Shown here: positions 24,315 through 33,548 of the stretch, piece after piece | Layout of the letters: each line of letters begins with the position of its first letter | How positions within the stretch are numbered: position 1 is the stretch's first letter | NCBI GenBank assembly: GCA_030612365.1 | Contig: JAUWOA010000012.1 | Location: 1-34,376 of the forward strand | Direction of reading: 5' to 3' | DNA from: Candidatus Thorarchaeota archaeon | GTDB lineage: Archaea > Asgardarchaeota > Thorarchaeia > Thorarchaeales > Thorarchaeaceae | DNA: 34,376 nt | The notes under the pieces: model-generated | The model's database searches: none | What the model was told of the DNA's origin: nothing | Seen by the model: the letters and a program-made list of their open reading frames with translations, nothing else | Position numbers and translations under genes: made by a program

Positions 24315-25238
24315 CTACGCATCCGGTATGCCGCCAGTTAGTTCTAGGAATATTTCCTCAATCGTGTGTGCGTTGGGTGTCTGCTCAAGTAACTCCTCAA
24401 GAGTGCCTTTTCCAACAACATCACCTTCGTTCATAATAATAAAACGATCACAGATGCCTTCTGCAACTTCAAGAATATGAGTGGAAACTAGGATGGCTGA
24501 CCCTTCATCGCGCAATTTTTTCAAGAGCAATTTCAGGTTCCACGCTCCACGAGGATCAAGCCCGTATATCGGTTCATCCAGCGCAAGAATGTACGGTGGA
24601 GGTCTCACGAATATGCCCACTAGAAGAGTCCTTTGCAGGTTGCCTTTTGAGAGAGTGCCGATGTAGGCATTAAGAAGTCCGTTCAATTGGAACAAGTCTA
24701 CATATTCCTTCATCCTGAGTGTGGCATCAATTGGCGGAACACGGTAGATCTTGGCGATGAATGTGAGGTACTCGCGAACCTTCAGATTTGGATAACAGGT
24801 AGGTCTTTCAGGTATATATCCAAGCCTTTGTTTGGCTTTGAGTGGATGAACGTTCATGTCGAATCCATTCACCTGCACGGTGCCCTCTGTTGGTCTGATA
24901 ATACCTGCAAGTATTCGCAATGTGGTTGTTTTCCCAGCACCATTAGGCCCGACAAGACCCACGATTTGGCCCGGGCGTACAGCAAGATTCAAGCCTCGCA
25001 CAGCAACAGTCTTCCCAAACTTTTTGGTTAGACCACTAATCTGGATAGCCAGATCGCTCAATCGGGTTTTCTTCCACGGAATCCCTTCACGATAGTATTC
25101 TTCGAGCTCGCCTTGAATGGTTTCTACAAGCAGACCACGCTTCATTTTCCGTTCCGTCAAAGATACATTTAGCTGACGAGCCAGTCGGATTAGCTCATCA
25201 GAGTCCATTCGTTCAACGATACTCTTTACTGAGTTCAA
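24315..25238 (-). CDS. ABC transporter ATP-binding protein with an N-terminal SAP/Rho-N-like segment
   Basis: This 307-residue ABC ATPase has Walker A GPNGAGKT at 97-104, a Q-loop region GYIPERP, a degenerate signature LSKGN at 196-200, Walker B YILALDEP (Asp221) and an H-loop STHILE. Preceding the ABC domain is an extra 60-residue stretch (MDSDELIRLARQLNVSLTER and onward). It looks like the helix-extension-helix of SAP or Rho-N motifs and is not usual in ABC exporters. TTG 25238 is the chosen start: TAGGAG precedes it, and it overlaps the upstream gene stop by four bases (TTGA). It is the middle gene of a three-gene operon with the permease downstream and a multi-span membrane protein upstream. 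Confidence 0.85.
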   Translation of the reverse strand: MNSVKSIVERMDSDELIRLARQLNVSLTERKMKRGLLVETIQGELEEYYREGIPWKKTRLSDLAIQISGLTKKFGKTVAVRGLNLAVRPGQIVGLVGPNGAGKTTTLRILAGIIRPTEGTVQVNGFDMNVHPLKAKQRLGYIPERPTCYPNLKVREYLTFIAKIYRVPPIDATLRMKEYVDLFQLNGLLNAYIGTLSKGNLQRTLLVGIFVRPPPYILALDEPIYGLDPRGAWNLKLLLKKLRDEGSAILVSTHILEVAEGICDRFIIMNEGDVVGKGTLEELLEQTPNAHTIEEIFLELTGGIPDA

Positions 25239-26371
25239 GATTTATATCTCCTAAATCGCCTCTTTAGGCGCGATTCTAGCACGTAGATGATGGGAATGAT
25301 GACTTCTTGCTCTTGGAGCGTAGACAGTTCTGGCCTTGTCAATTCTGTTTCTCCTTCTAGCAGCAATTGGTCTTTTTTCTTGATGAGCCATAATCCAATG
25401 AAAACCGACACAGGAAAGGGGATAAAGGCGCCGCCGGCCAGACCCAGATTCACTCCAACTCCGTTCAAAACACTAACAAGTACGAGGAAAACCAGTAATA
25501 TCACTCCGACCAGTGTGACTCTTTTCTGAGTGATCCGGTCCTCAAGATACCTTAGGGTTTCATGGGCAAATAGCACTTGAAGCCCGAGAACACCAAGCAT
25601 GAGAAAACCAGCCGCCATGCTCCCGAGCTGAAAAAAGAGAGCAATACTGAACGGTTTGTCCATAGTTCTTAATAAATAATGATAGTAGTAAGAAATTGAA
25701 GTAGATCCAACCAACGGACTTGAAAAGCTCAGAATGAAATTATTGGGATCAACAAACAACCCGACTCCATAAGGTAGTATCAGCGCAGCTAGAACCATAA
25801 GCTTGCTGATGTTACGTGGCGCAAAGCCTGCGATTCTTGAATAAAGCCTGTTGGGGGTATGCTTGTTGCTTTGTGTTAGCCTTCTGGGAAGACGTTTGCT
25901 CGATACACGTTGCAGGGTCGGTATGAACACGAACAATACAAGAAGAACCGTAACGAATCCTTGTAGAGACTGGTAGTACATTGAATCGGAAGCCCAACCG
26001 CCAGGCACGAACCAATATGAATAGGATACCAGAACTAGGCAGATAAGCGATACAACCATTGTTGCGGCGGCTAGTCTAGAGGGGGATTCTTCAGCTGACA
26101 TAGCGCGCAGCCTATAGCAGAAGTAAAGGCTTGGTCCCGCAACCACTAGAAGGTTAGTTATTGCAGTCCAAGGATTAATTGAATTCAAATCTGTAAGAAC
26201 AGGCATACCCGTAGAGTACCAAGTCCAAAACATACTCCCAAGTCGCACATGAAAATAACTGGGAGACTGGAATGCAAATTGAATACTATAAGGAATGAAA
26301 GCTAAAATAATAATTTTGAACATCTGCACCGGCCAGAACGAACGTAGTTCTTCCCCCACCCGAGCTAGCAT
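25235..26371 (-). CDS. Multi-span membrane protein of the ABC operon, function unknown
   Basis: This 378-residue protein has about eight to nine membrane helices and long aromatic-rich loops (for example FAFQSPSYFHVRLGSMFWTW). Its C-terminal tail is charged, with an Arg/Lys-rich end (RLKRRFRRYKS). I do not recognise the family. Its stop overlaps the ATPase start (TTGA), so it is translated together with the ABC genes and is probably a second membrane subunit or accessory of the same exporter. The asymmetry (one ATPase, one large permease, one smaller membrane protein) would allow a heteromeric complex. No catalytic motif or signal peptide is visible. The first helix near residue 20 may act as signal anchor. 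Confidence 0.7.
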   Translation of the reverse strand: MLARVGEELRSFWPVQMFKIIILAFIPYSIQFAFQSPSYFHVRLGSMFWTWYSTGMPVLTDLNSINPWTAITNLLVVAGPSLYFCYRLRAMSAEESPSRLAAATMVVSLICLVLVSYSYWFVPGGWASDSMYYQSLQGFVTVLLVLFVFIPTLQRVSSKRLPRRLTQSNKHTPNRLYSRIAGFAPRNISKLMVLAALILPYGVGLFVDPNNFILSFSSPLVGSTSISYYYHYLLRTMDKPFSIALFFQLGSMAAGFLMLGVLGLQVLFAHETLRYLEDRITQKRVTLVGVILLVFLVLVSVLNGVGVNLGLAGGAFIPFPVSVFIGLWLIKKKDQLLLEGETELTRPELSTLQEQEVIIPIIYVLESRLKRRFRRYKS

Positions 26372-26417
26372 CTCATCAAAAACCTAGCAGCATAGCAAGA
26401 AAAGCTTAGTGCTTCCA

Positions 26418-27137
26418 TCAATGGGATGAGGAGAAGTACTCTAGCTCCACAGGGACTTGACCAAGGAGTTGAAGATCCCAATCCACGACTTTGGTTACTA
26501 GAGCATACACCTTTACGCCGGTCATAGCAGCACTTCTCAGCGCATTTGAGAAATCCGGACCTGTTGGATCGTTCGGTGAGAAGACCTGCACATCAGGCCT
26601 CTGAATAACGAACACCACTGCTGCCCGATCCGCAATCTTCTCTATCAACGCCCGTGCAAGATGCTTCATATGCCGTGCACCCCTCTTAGTTGGAGCATCC
26701 GGAAATATTGCACGGCCATCCTCCACTAGAGTACACGACTTCACCTCTATGAGAGTAATCCCGTTCAGCCCTTCAAGCTTAAAGTCAAAGCGTCCATTGT
26801 AGTACCTGGGCTCTGAAACTACCGATTCGTAGTCAGAGAACATCTCCAGTTCATGCTCATTCAGCATTCTCTTCATGAACCGATTGGGCAGATTTGAATC
26901 AATTGAAATAAGAACGCCTGCATGCTCAACACCAATAAGATCGTATCGAGTCTTTCTCTTATTCCCAGTAGCAGGTCTAAGGTAGACATGCTTGTCAGGC
27001 ACCATCAGTTCGTACATTCTGCCAGGATTCGGAATAAACGCTTTAACCTGAATCCCATTGATGTCCACTACTCCAAGGAATCGGTTTGGTCTTTCAATCA
27101 GGTGTCCTTCAATGATAGTTCTTTGAGGCACAGGCAT
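26418..27137 (-). CDS. sfsA: SfsA family protein (sugar-fermentation-stimulation protein homologue)
   Basis: This 239-residue SfsA homologue carries the family pattern. An N-terminal OB-like part has GHLIERPNRFLGVV, then IPNPGRMYEL. The nuclease-like core shows RFDFKLEGLNGITLIEVKSCTLV and AIFPDAPTKRGARHMKHL. The E-V-K-S and Asp/Arg residues match the PD-(D/E)XK-type active site proposed for SfsA. In E. coli SfsA affects maltose metabolism and binds DNA; its archaeal role is unknown. ATG 27137 gives the usual family length. An open frame continues upstream to 27347, but the extra residues are low-complexity and would overlap the pyrophosphatase gene. ATG 27218 is the only reasonable alternative. 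Transcribed divergently from the pyrophosphatase gene. Confidence 0.88.
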   Translation of the reverse strand: MPVPQRTIIEGHLIERPNRFLGVVDINGIQVKAFIPNPGRMYELMVPDKHVYLRPATGNKRKTRYDLIGVEHAGVLISIDSNLPNRFMKRMLNEHELEMFSDYESVVSEPRYYNGRFDFKLEGLNGITLIEVKSCTLVEDGRAIFPDAPTKRGARHMKHLARALIEKIADRAAVVFVIQRPDVQVFSPNDPTGPDFSNALRSAAMTGVKVYALVTKVVDWDLQLLGQVPVELEYFSSSH

Positions 27138-27294
27138 TTCACCACTGGTAGAAGGGGGTCTACGCCATCTAGCAGGATAAGAATGCCTTATCAAATCACG
27201 GGCGGATTTCGCTTTCATTGCACTGCCAAAATGAAAGTTCAAAGAGCAACACCTAAGAGGGAATAGTTTTCCCCACGGACACAGTGAATCCACT

Positions 27295-29415
27295 ATGACG
27301 GACTTACTGTTAATTGGACCGATACTTGCATCCGGTCTGCTCGCCATTATCGTCGCGATTTACATCTTCAGAGCCAATGAAAAGGCAGATGAAGGCGACG
27401 AACGAATGAAAGAGGTCAGCCACCTCATCGAGCAGGGTGCATACTCGTTTCTTAAACGTCAATACAAAGTTTTGACCGCATTTACCCTAATTTTAGCCGT
27501 TGTGATCGCCCTTGTATTTGGTGAGTTTGCGTTTGCAATCGCAATCTCCTATATTCTGGGCTCTCTTGCTAGTATGGCTGCTGGCTATCTAGGGATTATT
27601 GTGGCAACTAGAGCGAATAGACGAACAGCTGCAGCTGCTGCGAAGGGTGGCCTTATTCCAGCGTTCAGAGTGGCATTTAGAGCAGGCTCGTTCATGGGTC
27701 TTTGCATTGCAGGAGTTGCCTTGACTGGCCTAGGATTGATACTCCTATTATGGGAAGCCGTTTTTCCTGCTGCTACCACCCCCGAGATCTGGGAGATCAT
27801 TGTAGGCTTTAGCTTCGGCGCTTCCACGGTAGCTCTATTTGCAAAGGCTGGCGGCGGAATCTTCACGAAAACTGCAGATATGGCTGCCGACATCGTCGGA
27901 AAAATAGAGCATCACATTCCTGAGGATGACCCAAGAAACCCCGCATCAATTGCTGATGCAGTTGGAGACAATGTCGGAGATGTTGCCGGAAGCGGAGCGG
28001 ACATTTTCGACAGCAATGTAGCATCCATACTAGCTGCGTCCATCATAGGCGCTGCAATAGATGCCACAGTGAGCACTCCGATTTCATTTGCAATTCTACC
28101 TCTGCTGCTTGCCGCACTTGGTACAGTGGCTTCAGTAGTGGGCGTGTTTCTTGTCAGGCCAAAAGAGGGAGAAGACCCAGGCCCTGCGCTGAATAGAGGA
28201 ACCTACCTCACAACCATAATGTTCTCGATACTTGCTGTGGCTTTCATGTCATTGGTAGGATTGGATCTTGCGCTAGCTGGTGCGGCAATACTAGGTTTGG
28301 TTGCAGGCGTACTAATTGGTTTCACGTCGGATGTTTTCACAAGTGACCGTGGAATACTTGGATTCAAACCTGTGATGAATATGGTAGATGCAGCTGAAGA
28401 GAGTCCCGCAGGTCTAATCCTGTCAGGGTACTCATACGGTCTTCTTAGCACAGTCCCATCTGTCATTGGCGTGGTTGTGGCCCTTATTGGGTCATTCATT
28501 CTGGGTAGCACAGCCATTACTCCCGGTCTTGGTGGCTGGGAGGGAGGCATATATGCCATAGCGATTGCAGCAGTTGGCCTTTTGGCGACCAATGGTTACA
28601 TAATGTCCATTGACGCATATGGTCCAATTGTCGATAACGCAAGGGGTGTTATTGAACAGGCACATGCCCCACATGAGGCCATTGTTGCTTGCGACAAACT
28701 GGATGCTAGTGGCAATACAACCAAGGCAATCACAAAGGGCTTTGCAATTGGCGCATCCGCGATATCAGTACTAGCACTATTCTCAGCATTCATTCAATCT
28801 GCAGGAATAACTTCTGTGGACTTCGCTAATCCATTTGTTATCGCAGGAGCGTTCATTGGCACATTGATCCCAACTGTCTTCTCTGCGATACTGGTGCTTG
28901 GAGTTTCGAAGAATTCCGGGCGCATGATCAAAGAGATACGTAGGCAATTCGCTGAAGACCCAGGAATCCTTGAAGGAACTTCACAACCGGACTACGACTC
29001 ATGCATTGGCATAGCAACTCATGGAGCTATACGAGAGCTGATGCCAGGAACCATAATTGCAATTGGTGCCACTATTCTCACCGGTGTAATCTTGGGACTT
29101 GAAGCTCTTGCAGCGTATCTAGGCGGAGCAGTTCTGATTGGGTTCATCCTTGCGATTATGATGGACAACGCTGGAGGCGCATGGGACAACACCAAGAAGT
29201 GGGTTGAATCACCAGAATACAAGAAGTACGAGAAGGATACCGATAAGTGGCATAATGTTCATGATTCGGTCGTCCTAGGTGATATGGTCGGTGATCCATT
29301 CAAGGACACAGCTGGACCAAGCATCAACACTCTTCTAGTAGTGCTATCACTCACTGCAACACTGTTCCTACCCGTTATTGCCATGCTCCATCTATGGCTA
29401 TATGGATTATTTTGA
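27295..29415 (+). CDS. hppA: Membrane-bound proton-pumping pyrophosphatase, K+-independent type
   Basis: This 706-residue H+-PPase has about 16 membrane helices and couples pyrophosphate hydrolysis to ion pumping. The catalytic signatures are present: GGGIFTKTADMAADIVGK, DDPRNPASIADAVGDNVGDV and GDPFKDTAGPSIN. In the position that separates the classes, GNTTKA has Lys477 where K+-dependent enzymes have Ala, so this is the K+-independent type. Such enzymes are generally H+ rather than Na+ pumps. GDMVGDPFKD has Met where most members have Thr. ATG 27295 is 157 bases from the divergent sfsA start, a gap that must hold both promoters. A strong terminator follows. It would support energy conservation or growth when biosynthesis releases PPi. 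Confidence 0.95.
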   Translation: MTDLLLIGPILASGLLAIIVAIYIFRANEKADEGDERMKEVSHLIEQGAYSFLKRQYKVLTAFTLILAVVIALVFGEFAFAIAISYILGSLASMAAGYLGIIVATRANRRTAAAAAKGGLIPAFRVAFRAGSFMGLCIAGVALTGLGLILLLWEAVFPAATTPEIWEIIVGFSFGASTVALFAKAGGGIFTKTADMAADIVGKIEHHIPEDDPRNPASIADAVGDNVGDVAGSGADIFDSNVASILAASIIGAAIDATVSTPISFAILPLLLAALGTVASVVGVFLVRPKEGEDPGPALNRGTYLTTIMFSILAVAFMSLVGLDLALAGAAILGLVAGVLIGFTSDVFTSDRGILGFKPVMNMVDAAEESPAGLILSGYSYGLLSTVPSVIGVVVALIGSFILGSTAITPGLGGWEGGIYAIAIAAVGLLATNGYIMSIDAYGPIVDNARGVIEQAHAPHEAIVACDKLDASGNTTKAITKGFAIGASAISVLALFSAFIQSAGITSVDFANPFVIAGAFIGTLIPTVFSAILVLGVSKNSGRMIKEIRRQFAEDPGILEGTSQPDYDSCIGIATHGAIRELMPGTIIAIGATILTGVILGLEALAAYLGGAVLIGFILAIMMDNAGGAWDNTKKWVESPEYKKYEKDTDKWHNVHDSVVLGDMVGDPFKDTAGPSINTLLVVLSLTATLFLPVIAMLHLWLYGLF

Positions 29416-29434
29416 ACAGACTCAAACGAAGAAA

Positions 29435-29477
29435 CAGCGGTCAGAACATCTCTGACTGCTGTCATCTTTCTTTTTTT
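29435..29477 (+). terminator. Strong terminator after the pyrophosphatase gene
   Basis: An 11-base-pair stem with one G-T wobble (29435-29445 with 29451-29461; CAGCGGTCAGA and TCTGACTGCTG) closes a five-base loop. It is followed by a T-rich tract with seven Ts at 29471-29477. It lies 20 bases past the pyrophosphatase stop and before the convergent polymerase gene. Confidence 0.85.
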
Positions 29478-29530
29478 CCGCAGATTCCCAAAAACATCAC
29501 TTGTCAGTTCAGCTAATGCCATCGCGTGTG

Positions 29531-30631
29531 TCACAAGAAATTAATAAGGCACATCTGCGCTGAGTTCTCGCTCAAACCTGACACCTTCACGCCCAAGAGC
29601 CGAACAGCTCGATCTGGATCACGCTTTTGGTCAAAGATTTCCCGAGCTACCCGCCTCAACATATCGGCATTACCTGTGGACACAGGTAAGGTACGGCTGC
29701 GTTGTATGGTCGTGTAGTCGGCGTATCGCAGCTTCACAGTTATGGTTCTGAACTGTAACGCCTTCTTCTTCACCTTCTCAGCTATTCGGTCACAGATTTT
29801 GGATATCGTCTCATGAAGGTAATTCACTGCCTCCGGTTCTACATCTTCCAAAAAAGTTCGATCCTTGCTTATCGACCTCCGGATCCGAGGCCCATTATCA
29901 ACAAGAAGGCGATTGTCAACTCCAGATGCGCGTTCACGCAACCATCTCGAGCCTTTCCCCATGATTGGCCAAAGCTCTGTTACGCTCATCTGCTGTATCT
30001 GTTCAAGTGTTTCTATGTCATATCGTAGGAGGCGATCGGCTGTGACCCTGCCAACACCATTTAGTGCGTGTACCGGAAGCGGAGCTAGGAACTGGGCAAC
30101 TTCCAAGGGATCTTGAGGAACGTAGGTGATTCCCATTGGTTTATTCATACCTGTTGCAATCTTGGCCACAGACATGTTTGGTGCGATACCTACTGAGCAA
30201 GGCAGCTTGGTGGAGTCCTTGATGGCTGTTTGAATCTCAAATGCGAGCTGTTTTGGATGTTCATACTTTTGACATTGAATAGTGACCTCAATGTAAGCCT
30301 CATCGATACTCGCTCGTCGGACCCGCCCCTCGTCTGCGAATTCACGGAGAATTGCCATAAATTCACTTGAAGCATCCAAGTAGCTTTGGAAGTTTCCACG
30401 CACAAAGACTGCATCTGGACACAACCCGTAAGCTCTAGAAACCGGCATTCCCGCCCGTATGCCATGATTGCGTGCTTCGTATGAGGCGGCGCGAACAACT
30501 CCGCGACCTTTACCTCCTTTTGGATCATGACCCACACATACAGGCAATCCTTGGAGCTCAGGGTGATTCCTGTACTGCTCGACAGATGCAAAGTACGCAT
30601 CCATATCTACGTGCATAATCCAGCGCTGCAA
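29531..30631 (-). CDS. dinB: Y-family translesion DNA polymerase (DinB/Pol IV, Dpo4-like)
   Basis: This 366-residue Y-family polymerase copies past damaged bases with low fidelity. The catalytic carboxylates are visible: Asp9 in HVDMDAYFASVE and Asp110/Glu111 in RRASIDEAYIEV. YEARNHGIRAGMP is the finger motif and LNGVGRVTADRLL the helix-hairpin-helix in the thumb. A little-finger domain follows (about 245-355), ending without an obvious PCNA-interacting box; the C terminus is SAQMCLINFL. TTG 30631 is the chosen start because GGTGG lies nine bases upstream and the extra MQRWI matches the family N terminus. ATG 30616 lacks a ribosome binding site. It is transcribed convergently with the pyrophosphatase gene and divergently from the REC-kinase gene. 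Confidence 0.93.
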   Translation of the reverse strand: MQRWIMHVDMDAYFASVEQYRNHPELQGLPVCVGHDPKGGKGRGVVRAASYEARNHGIRAGMPVSRAYGLCPDAVFVRGNFQSYLDASSEFMAILREFADEGRVRRASIDEAYIEVTIQCQKYEHPKQLAFEIQTAIKDSTKLPCSVGIAPNMSVAKIATGMNKPMGITYVPQDPLEVAQFLAPLPVHALNGVGRVTADRLLRYDIETLEQIQQMSVTELWPIMGKGSRWLRERASGVDNRLLVDNGPRIRRSISKDRTFLEDVEPEAVNYLHETISKICDRIAEKVKKKALQFRTITVKLRYADYTTIQRSRTLPVSTGNADMLRRVAREIFDQKRDPDRAVRLLGVKVSGLSENSAQMCLINFL

Positions 30632-30745
30632 TTGAGTAACCCACCCAGCATCTCACGCAATGCCCTTTGGTAATTACCGTATTGAAATGTTGCCCCCAAT
30701 GGACAAGCGAAGAGAGGAGAGATTGCCGAACCTATCTGCGCTAAT

Positions 30746-30753
30746 GATATATG
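30746..30753 (+). promoter_or_regulatory. TATA box of the REC-PAS kinase gene
   Basis: GATATATG is centred about 35 bases before GTG 30785, so transcription would begin around 30775. That leaves a leader of about ten bases and no clear Shine-Dalgarno. This fits near-leaderless initiation as often seen in archaea. Confidence 0.5.
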
Positions 30754-30784
30754 CGGAATCTACTTTGCATCATTGTAAACGGGC

Positions 30785-33403
30785 GTGAAGAAGACGATTA
30801 AGCTTCTCCTCATTGATGATAACGATGCGTTTCTGGAAATGGCAAAGACGTTTCTTCTAAAGCAGGACCAAGAATTGGAAATTACAGTGGTCAACTCTGC
30901 ATCTAATGCTCTCAACAAGATGGAGAAGCAAGATTTCGATGTAATTATTTGTGATTATCAGATGCCTGGCATGGATGGTTTGGAGCTACTTGAGAAACTG
31001 CGGCGAGAAGGTAACTCAATCCCATTTATCATTTTCACAGGTCGCGGCAGAGAGGACGTGGTAATCAGGGCTCTAAATCTGGGTGCAACTAACTACGTTC
31101 AGAAGGGGGACGACCCAAAAAGCCAGTACGCTGAACTCGCACATCTGATACATAGAGCGGTCGAGTATACGAATGGGCAGAAAGCGTTGCTAGAATCAGA
31201 AGACCAATATCGAAATACATTGAATTCAATTCGTGATGCAATCCATGTTGTTGACGAAACCCTTCGAATAGTACTCGTAAATCCAGCATTTACTGAGTGG
31301 ATTGAGAAGCTCGGTTTCAAAACGCAAATGCAGAACAAAACAGTAATCGAAGCATTTCCATTTCTTCCTACCAAAATCCTTGATGAGTACCGCCATGTAT
31401 TTGAAAGCGGCAAGGTTCTAGTCACCGAAGAACGAAACGAAATCGGCAATCAAGTGGTGCTCACCGAAATCGTGAAGATACCAATCCTCAAGGATAAGAT
31501 AGTCAGTCAAGTTGTCACGATCATCCGAGACATAACTGAAAGAAGAGTGATAGAGGATAACCTGATAGAGAGCGAGAGAGCAAGAACTGCGATTCTTGAC
31601 AGCATCGCAGAGCATGTGAATTACTACGAAAACTTGGACATGCGAATCAGGTGGACCAATAAAGCAGCCGCAGAGTCAGTTAATCTAGATCCAAAAGAAC
31701 TCGTAGGAAAAACATGTTACGAGGTCTGGCATGGCACCGAGAGACCATGTGACTCCTGTCCAATCATCAAGGCATTTGAAACCGGAGAAAGGCATCATGA
31801 AGAAATGCGAACTCCAGATGGTAAGGTGTGGTCTGTTGGAGGCTATCCAATGCGCGATGAGGACGGCACTCTAACCGGAGTAGTAGAAGTGACCAGAGAG
31901 ATAACAGAACAAGTTATCGCAGAGGAAGCTCTCAAGGAGAGCGAAGAAAAGCATCGCACCCTCGTTCAATCGCTAAACGACACGATTTTCGTGCTAAACA
32001 AAGATGATGTATTCGTGGAATTCTATCCATCTAGCTCTATGGAACTCCCTGCTAAACCGAACAGGTTCATGGGACGCAACATCAATGAAATCCTGCCTCC
32101 AGTCGCAGCTGAAAAGTTATCACAATTGTCAGCTGAAGTGCGAAAAACTGGAAAGCACACAAGCACGGAGTATTCTATGCCTGCGGGCGACGAAAGACAC
32201 TGGTTCTCTTGTGGAATAGACCTGCATCAAGATGGTGAGAGCACAGTCTTCGTTATAGTAAACATCACCGAAACGAAGAAGACAGAGCAAGCCTTCAAGG
32301 AGAGTGAGAGTAGCCATCGCAGTATATTCGAAAATTCACCTGTATCGATATGGATAGAGGATTTTTCAGAAGTCAGGAGGTATGTTGACAATCTTCGGGC
32401 GTCCGGAATCAAGGATATCAATGAGTTCTTCCTGGAAAATCCTGATGAAGTCACCAAGTGTACGAAACTTGTGAAACTGATTGACGTGAATCAGGCCACA
32501 ATTGACTTGCATAACGTGAGAAGTAAAGCTCATGTTCTCGGGAACTTAGGTGACATTATTCTCGAGGATGCATTGGATATGTTTCGAGAAGAGATTGTTG
32601 CAATCACCGGAGGCAAGCAATACTTCGCAAAAGAGGCAACGATGCTAAATCTGTCCGGCGAAACCAAACATCTACTCGTGCAGCTCATCGTCCCGCCAGA
32701 TTATGAGGAATCTCTGTCGAGAGTCTTGGTCTTCATGGAGGATCTCACTGAAAGAGCCAAATCCCAGTCTGTACTCCTAAAACAAAAGCAAGAGCTCAGT
32801 GAATTCGCACATACTATGGGTCACGATCTAAGAGGCTCGTTACATGCAATCATAGGATACGCAAACCTGCTTGAAGAAGAATATGAGCAATCACGTGCTC
32901 AAGAGATAACGAACTTGGCTAGGGGAATGGCTACCATGCTTGAACAATCCATTGCTCTCGCTGACGCGGGTCATGTGATCGGAAAAATCCATCCGGTTGA
33001 TTTGGATAAGCTCGTCGCTGAAATTGCAGCAACTATTGTGCCCAAAGGCATCCGATTCAAGCAACAGAAATTGCCAGTAGTCAGCTGTGACCGTGAGAAG
33101 ATGAAACAAGTTGTACAGAACCTAATTGGAAACGCAATACAGCACGGAAAACCGAATGTGATTGAAGTCAAGGCAGAGAAAGGGGAAGGGAGGGTTTCAC
33201 TATTGATTTCAAACGATGGAACAGTCATTGCCAAGAAGGATCGCGGAAAAATCTTTGATCGCGGCTTCACAACGAAGAAGGGGGGTGGCATAGGACTTAC
33301 AATTGTCAAGAAAATAGTAGATGCTCATAAATGGAAGATCACACTTGAGCCCTCAGAGAAGACAACATTCAAGCTAACCATCCCCAAATCGCAGGAGCAA
33401 TGA
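30785..33403 (+). CDS. Hybrid sensor kinase: N-terminal REC, multiple PAS, histidine kinase
   Basis: This 872-residue cytoplasmic protein begins with a receiver domain (about 5-125): acidic pair Asp11/Asp12, phospho-acceptor Asp57 in CDYQMPGMDG, and the conserved Thr and Lys in IIFTGRG and YVQKGD. About four PAS-type sensory domains follow (roughly 137-260, 262-385, 390-505 and 505-660). The second holds a Cys triad, GKTCYEVW...CDSCP (Cys311, Cys322, Cys325). The kinase core has His680 in GHDLRGSLHAIIGY, N-box NLIGNAIQHG, and GGGIGLTIVKK. REC at the N terminus means that another kinase may feed this one. No membrane segment is seen. GTG 30785 is the start; a TATA box at 30746 leaves a very short leader. 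Confidence 0.88.
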   Translation: MKKTIKLLLIDDNDAFLEMAKTFLLKQDQELEITVVNSASNALNKMEKQDFDVIICDYQMPGMDGLELLEKLRREGNSIPFIIFTGRGREDVVIRALNLGATNYVQKGDDPKSQYAELAHLIHRAVEYTNGQKALLESEDQYRNTLNSIRDAIHVVDETLRIVLVNPAFTEWIEKLGFKTQMQNKTVIEAFPFLPTKILDEYRHVFESGKVLVTEERNEIGNQVVLTEIVKIPILKDKIVSQVVTIIRDITERRVIEDNLIESERARTAILDSIAEHVNYYENLDMRIRWTNKAAAESVNLDPKELVGKTCYEVWHGTERPCDSCPIIKAFETGERHHEEMRTPDGKVWSVGGYPMRDEDGTLTGVVEVTREITEQVIAEEALKESEEKHRTLVQSLNDTIFVLNKDDVFVEFYPSSSMELPAKPNRFMGRNINEILPPVAAEKLSQLSAEVRKTGKHTSTEYSMPAGDERHWFSCGIDLHQDGESTVFVIVNITETKKTEQAFKESESSHRSIFENSPVSIWIEDFSEVRRYVDNLRASGIKDINEFFLENPDEVTKCTKLVKLIDVNQATIDLHNVRSKAHVLGNLGDIILEDALDMFREEIVAITGGKQYFAKEATMLNLSGETKHLLVQLIVPPDYEESLSRVLVFMEDLTERAKSQSVLLKQKQELSEFAHTMGHDLRGSLHAIIGYANLLEEEYEQSRAQEITNLARGMATMLEQSIALADAGHVIGKIHPVDLDKLVAEIAATIVPKGIRFKQQKLPVVSCDREKMKQVVQNLIGNAIQHGKPNVIEVKAEKGEGRVSLLISNDGTVIAKKDRGKIFDRGFTTKKGGGIGLTIVKKIVDAHKWKITLEPSEKTTFKLTIPKSQEQ

Positions 33404-33486
33404 AGCAGCTCGCACCGTTCCTGAGTCCTACTAGAAGATAGGATTGCATGGCACTTTGAAAAGGCTAGTCAAGACACCCGACAAAG

Positions 33487-33494
33487 CTATATAC
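33487..33494 (+). promoter_or_regulatory. TATA box of the PAS-sensor gene at the window end
   Basis: CTATATAC is a TATA-like element predicting a transcription start near 33515, about 35 bases before ATG 33549. It shows that the second sensor is probably transcribed separately from the kinase gene that ends at 33403. Confidence 0.45.
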
Positions 33495-33548
33495 ACGGGG
33501 TAATCTCAGGCATCTTGGAACCTTTAGACTGGACTAGGTTGGGATGTT

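Noticed and set aside
27138-27347. N-terminal extension of SfsA
   Set aside because: It overlaps the pyrophosphatase start and has no SfsA-like sequence. The family start pattern begins at 27137.
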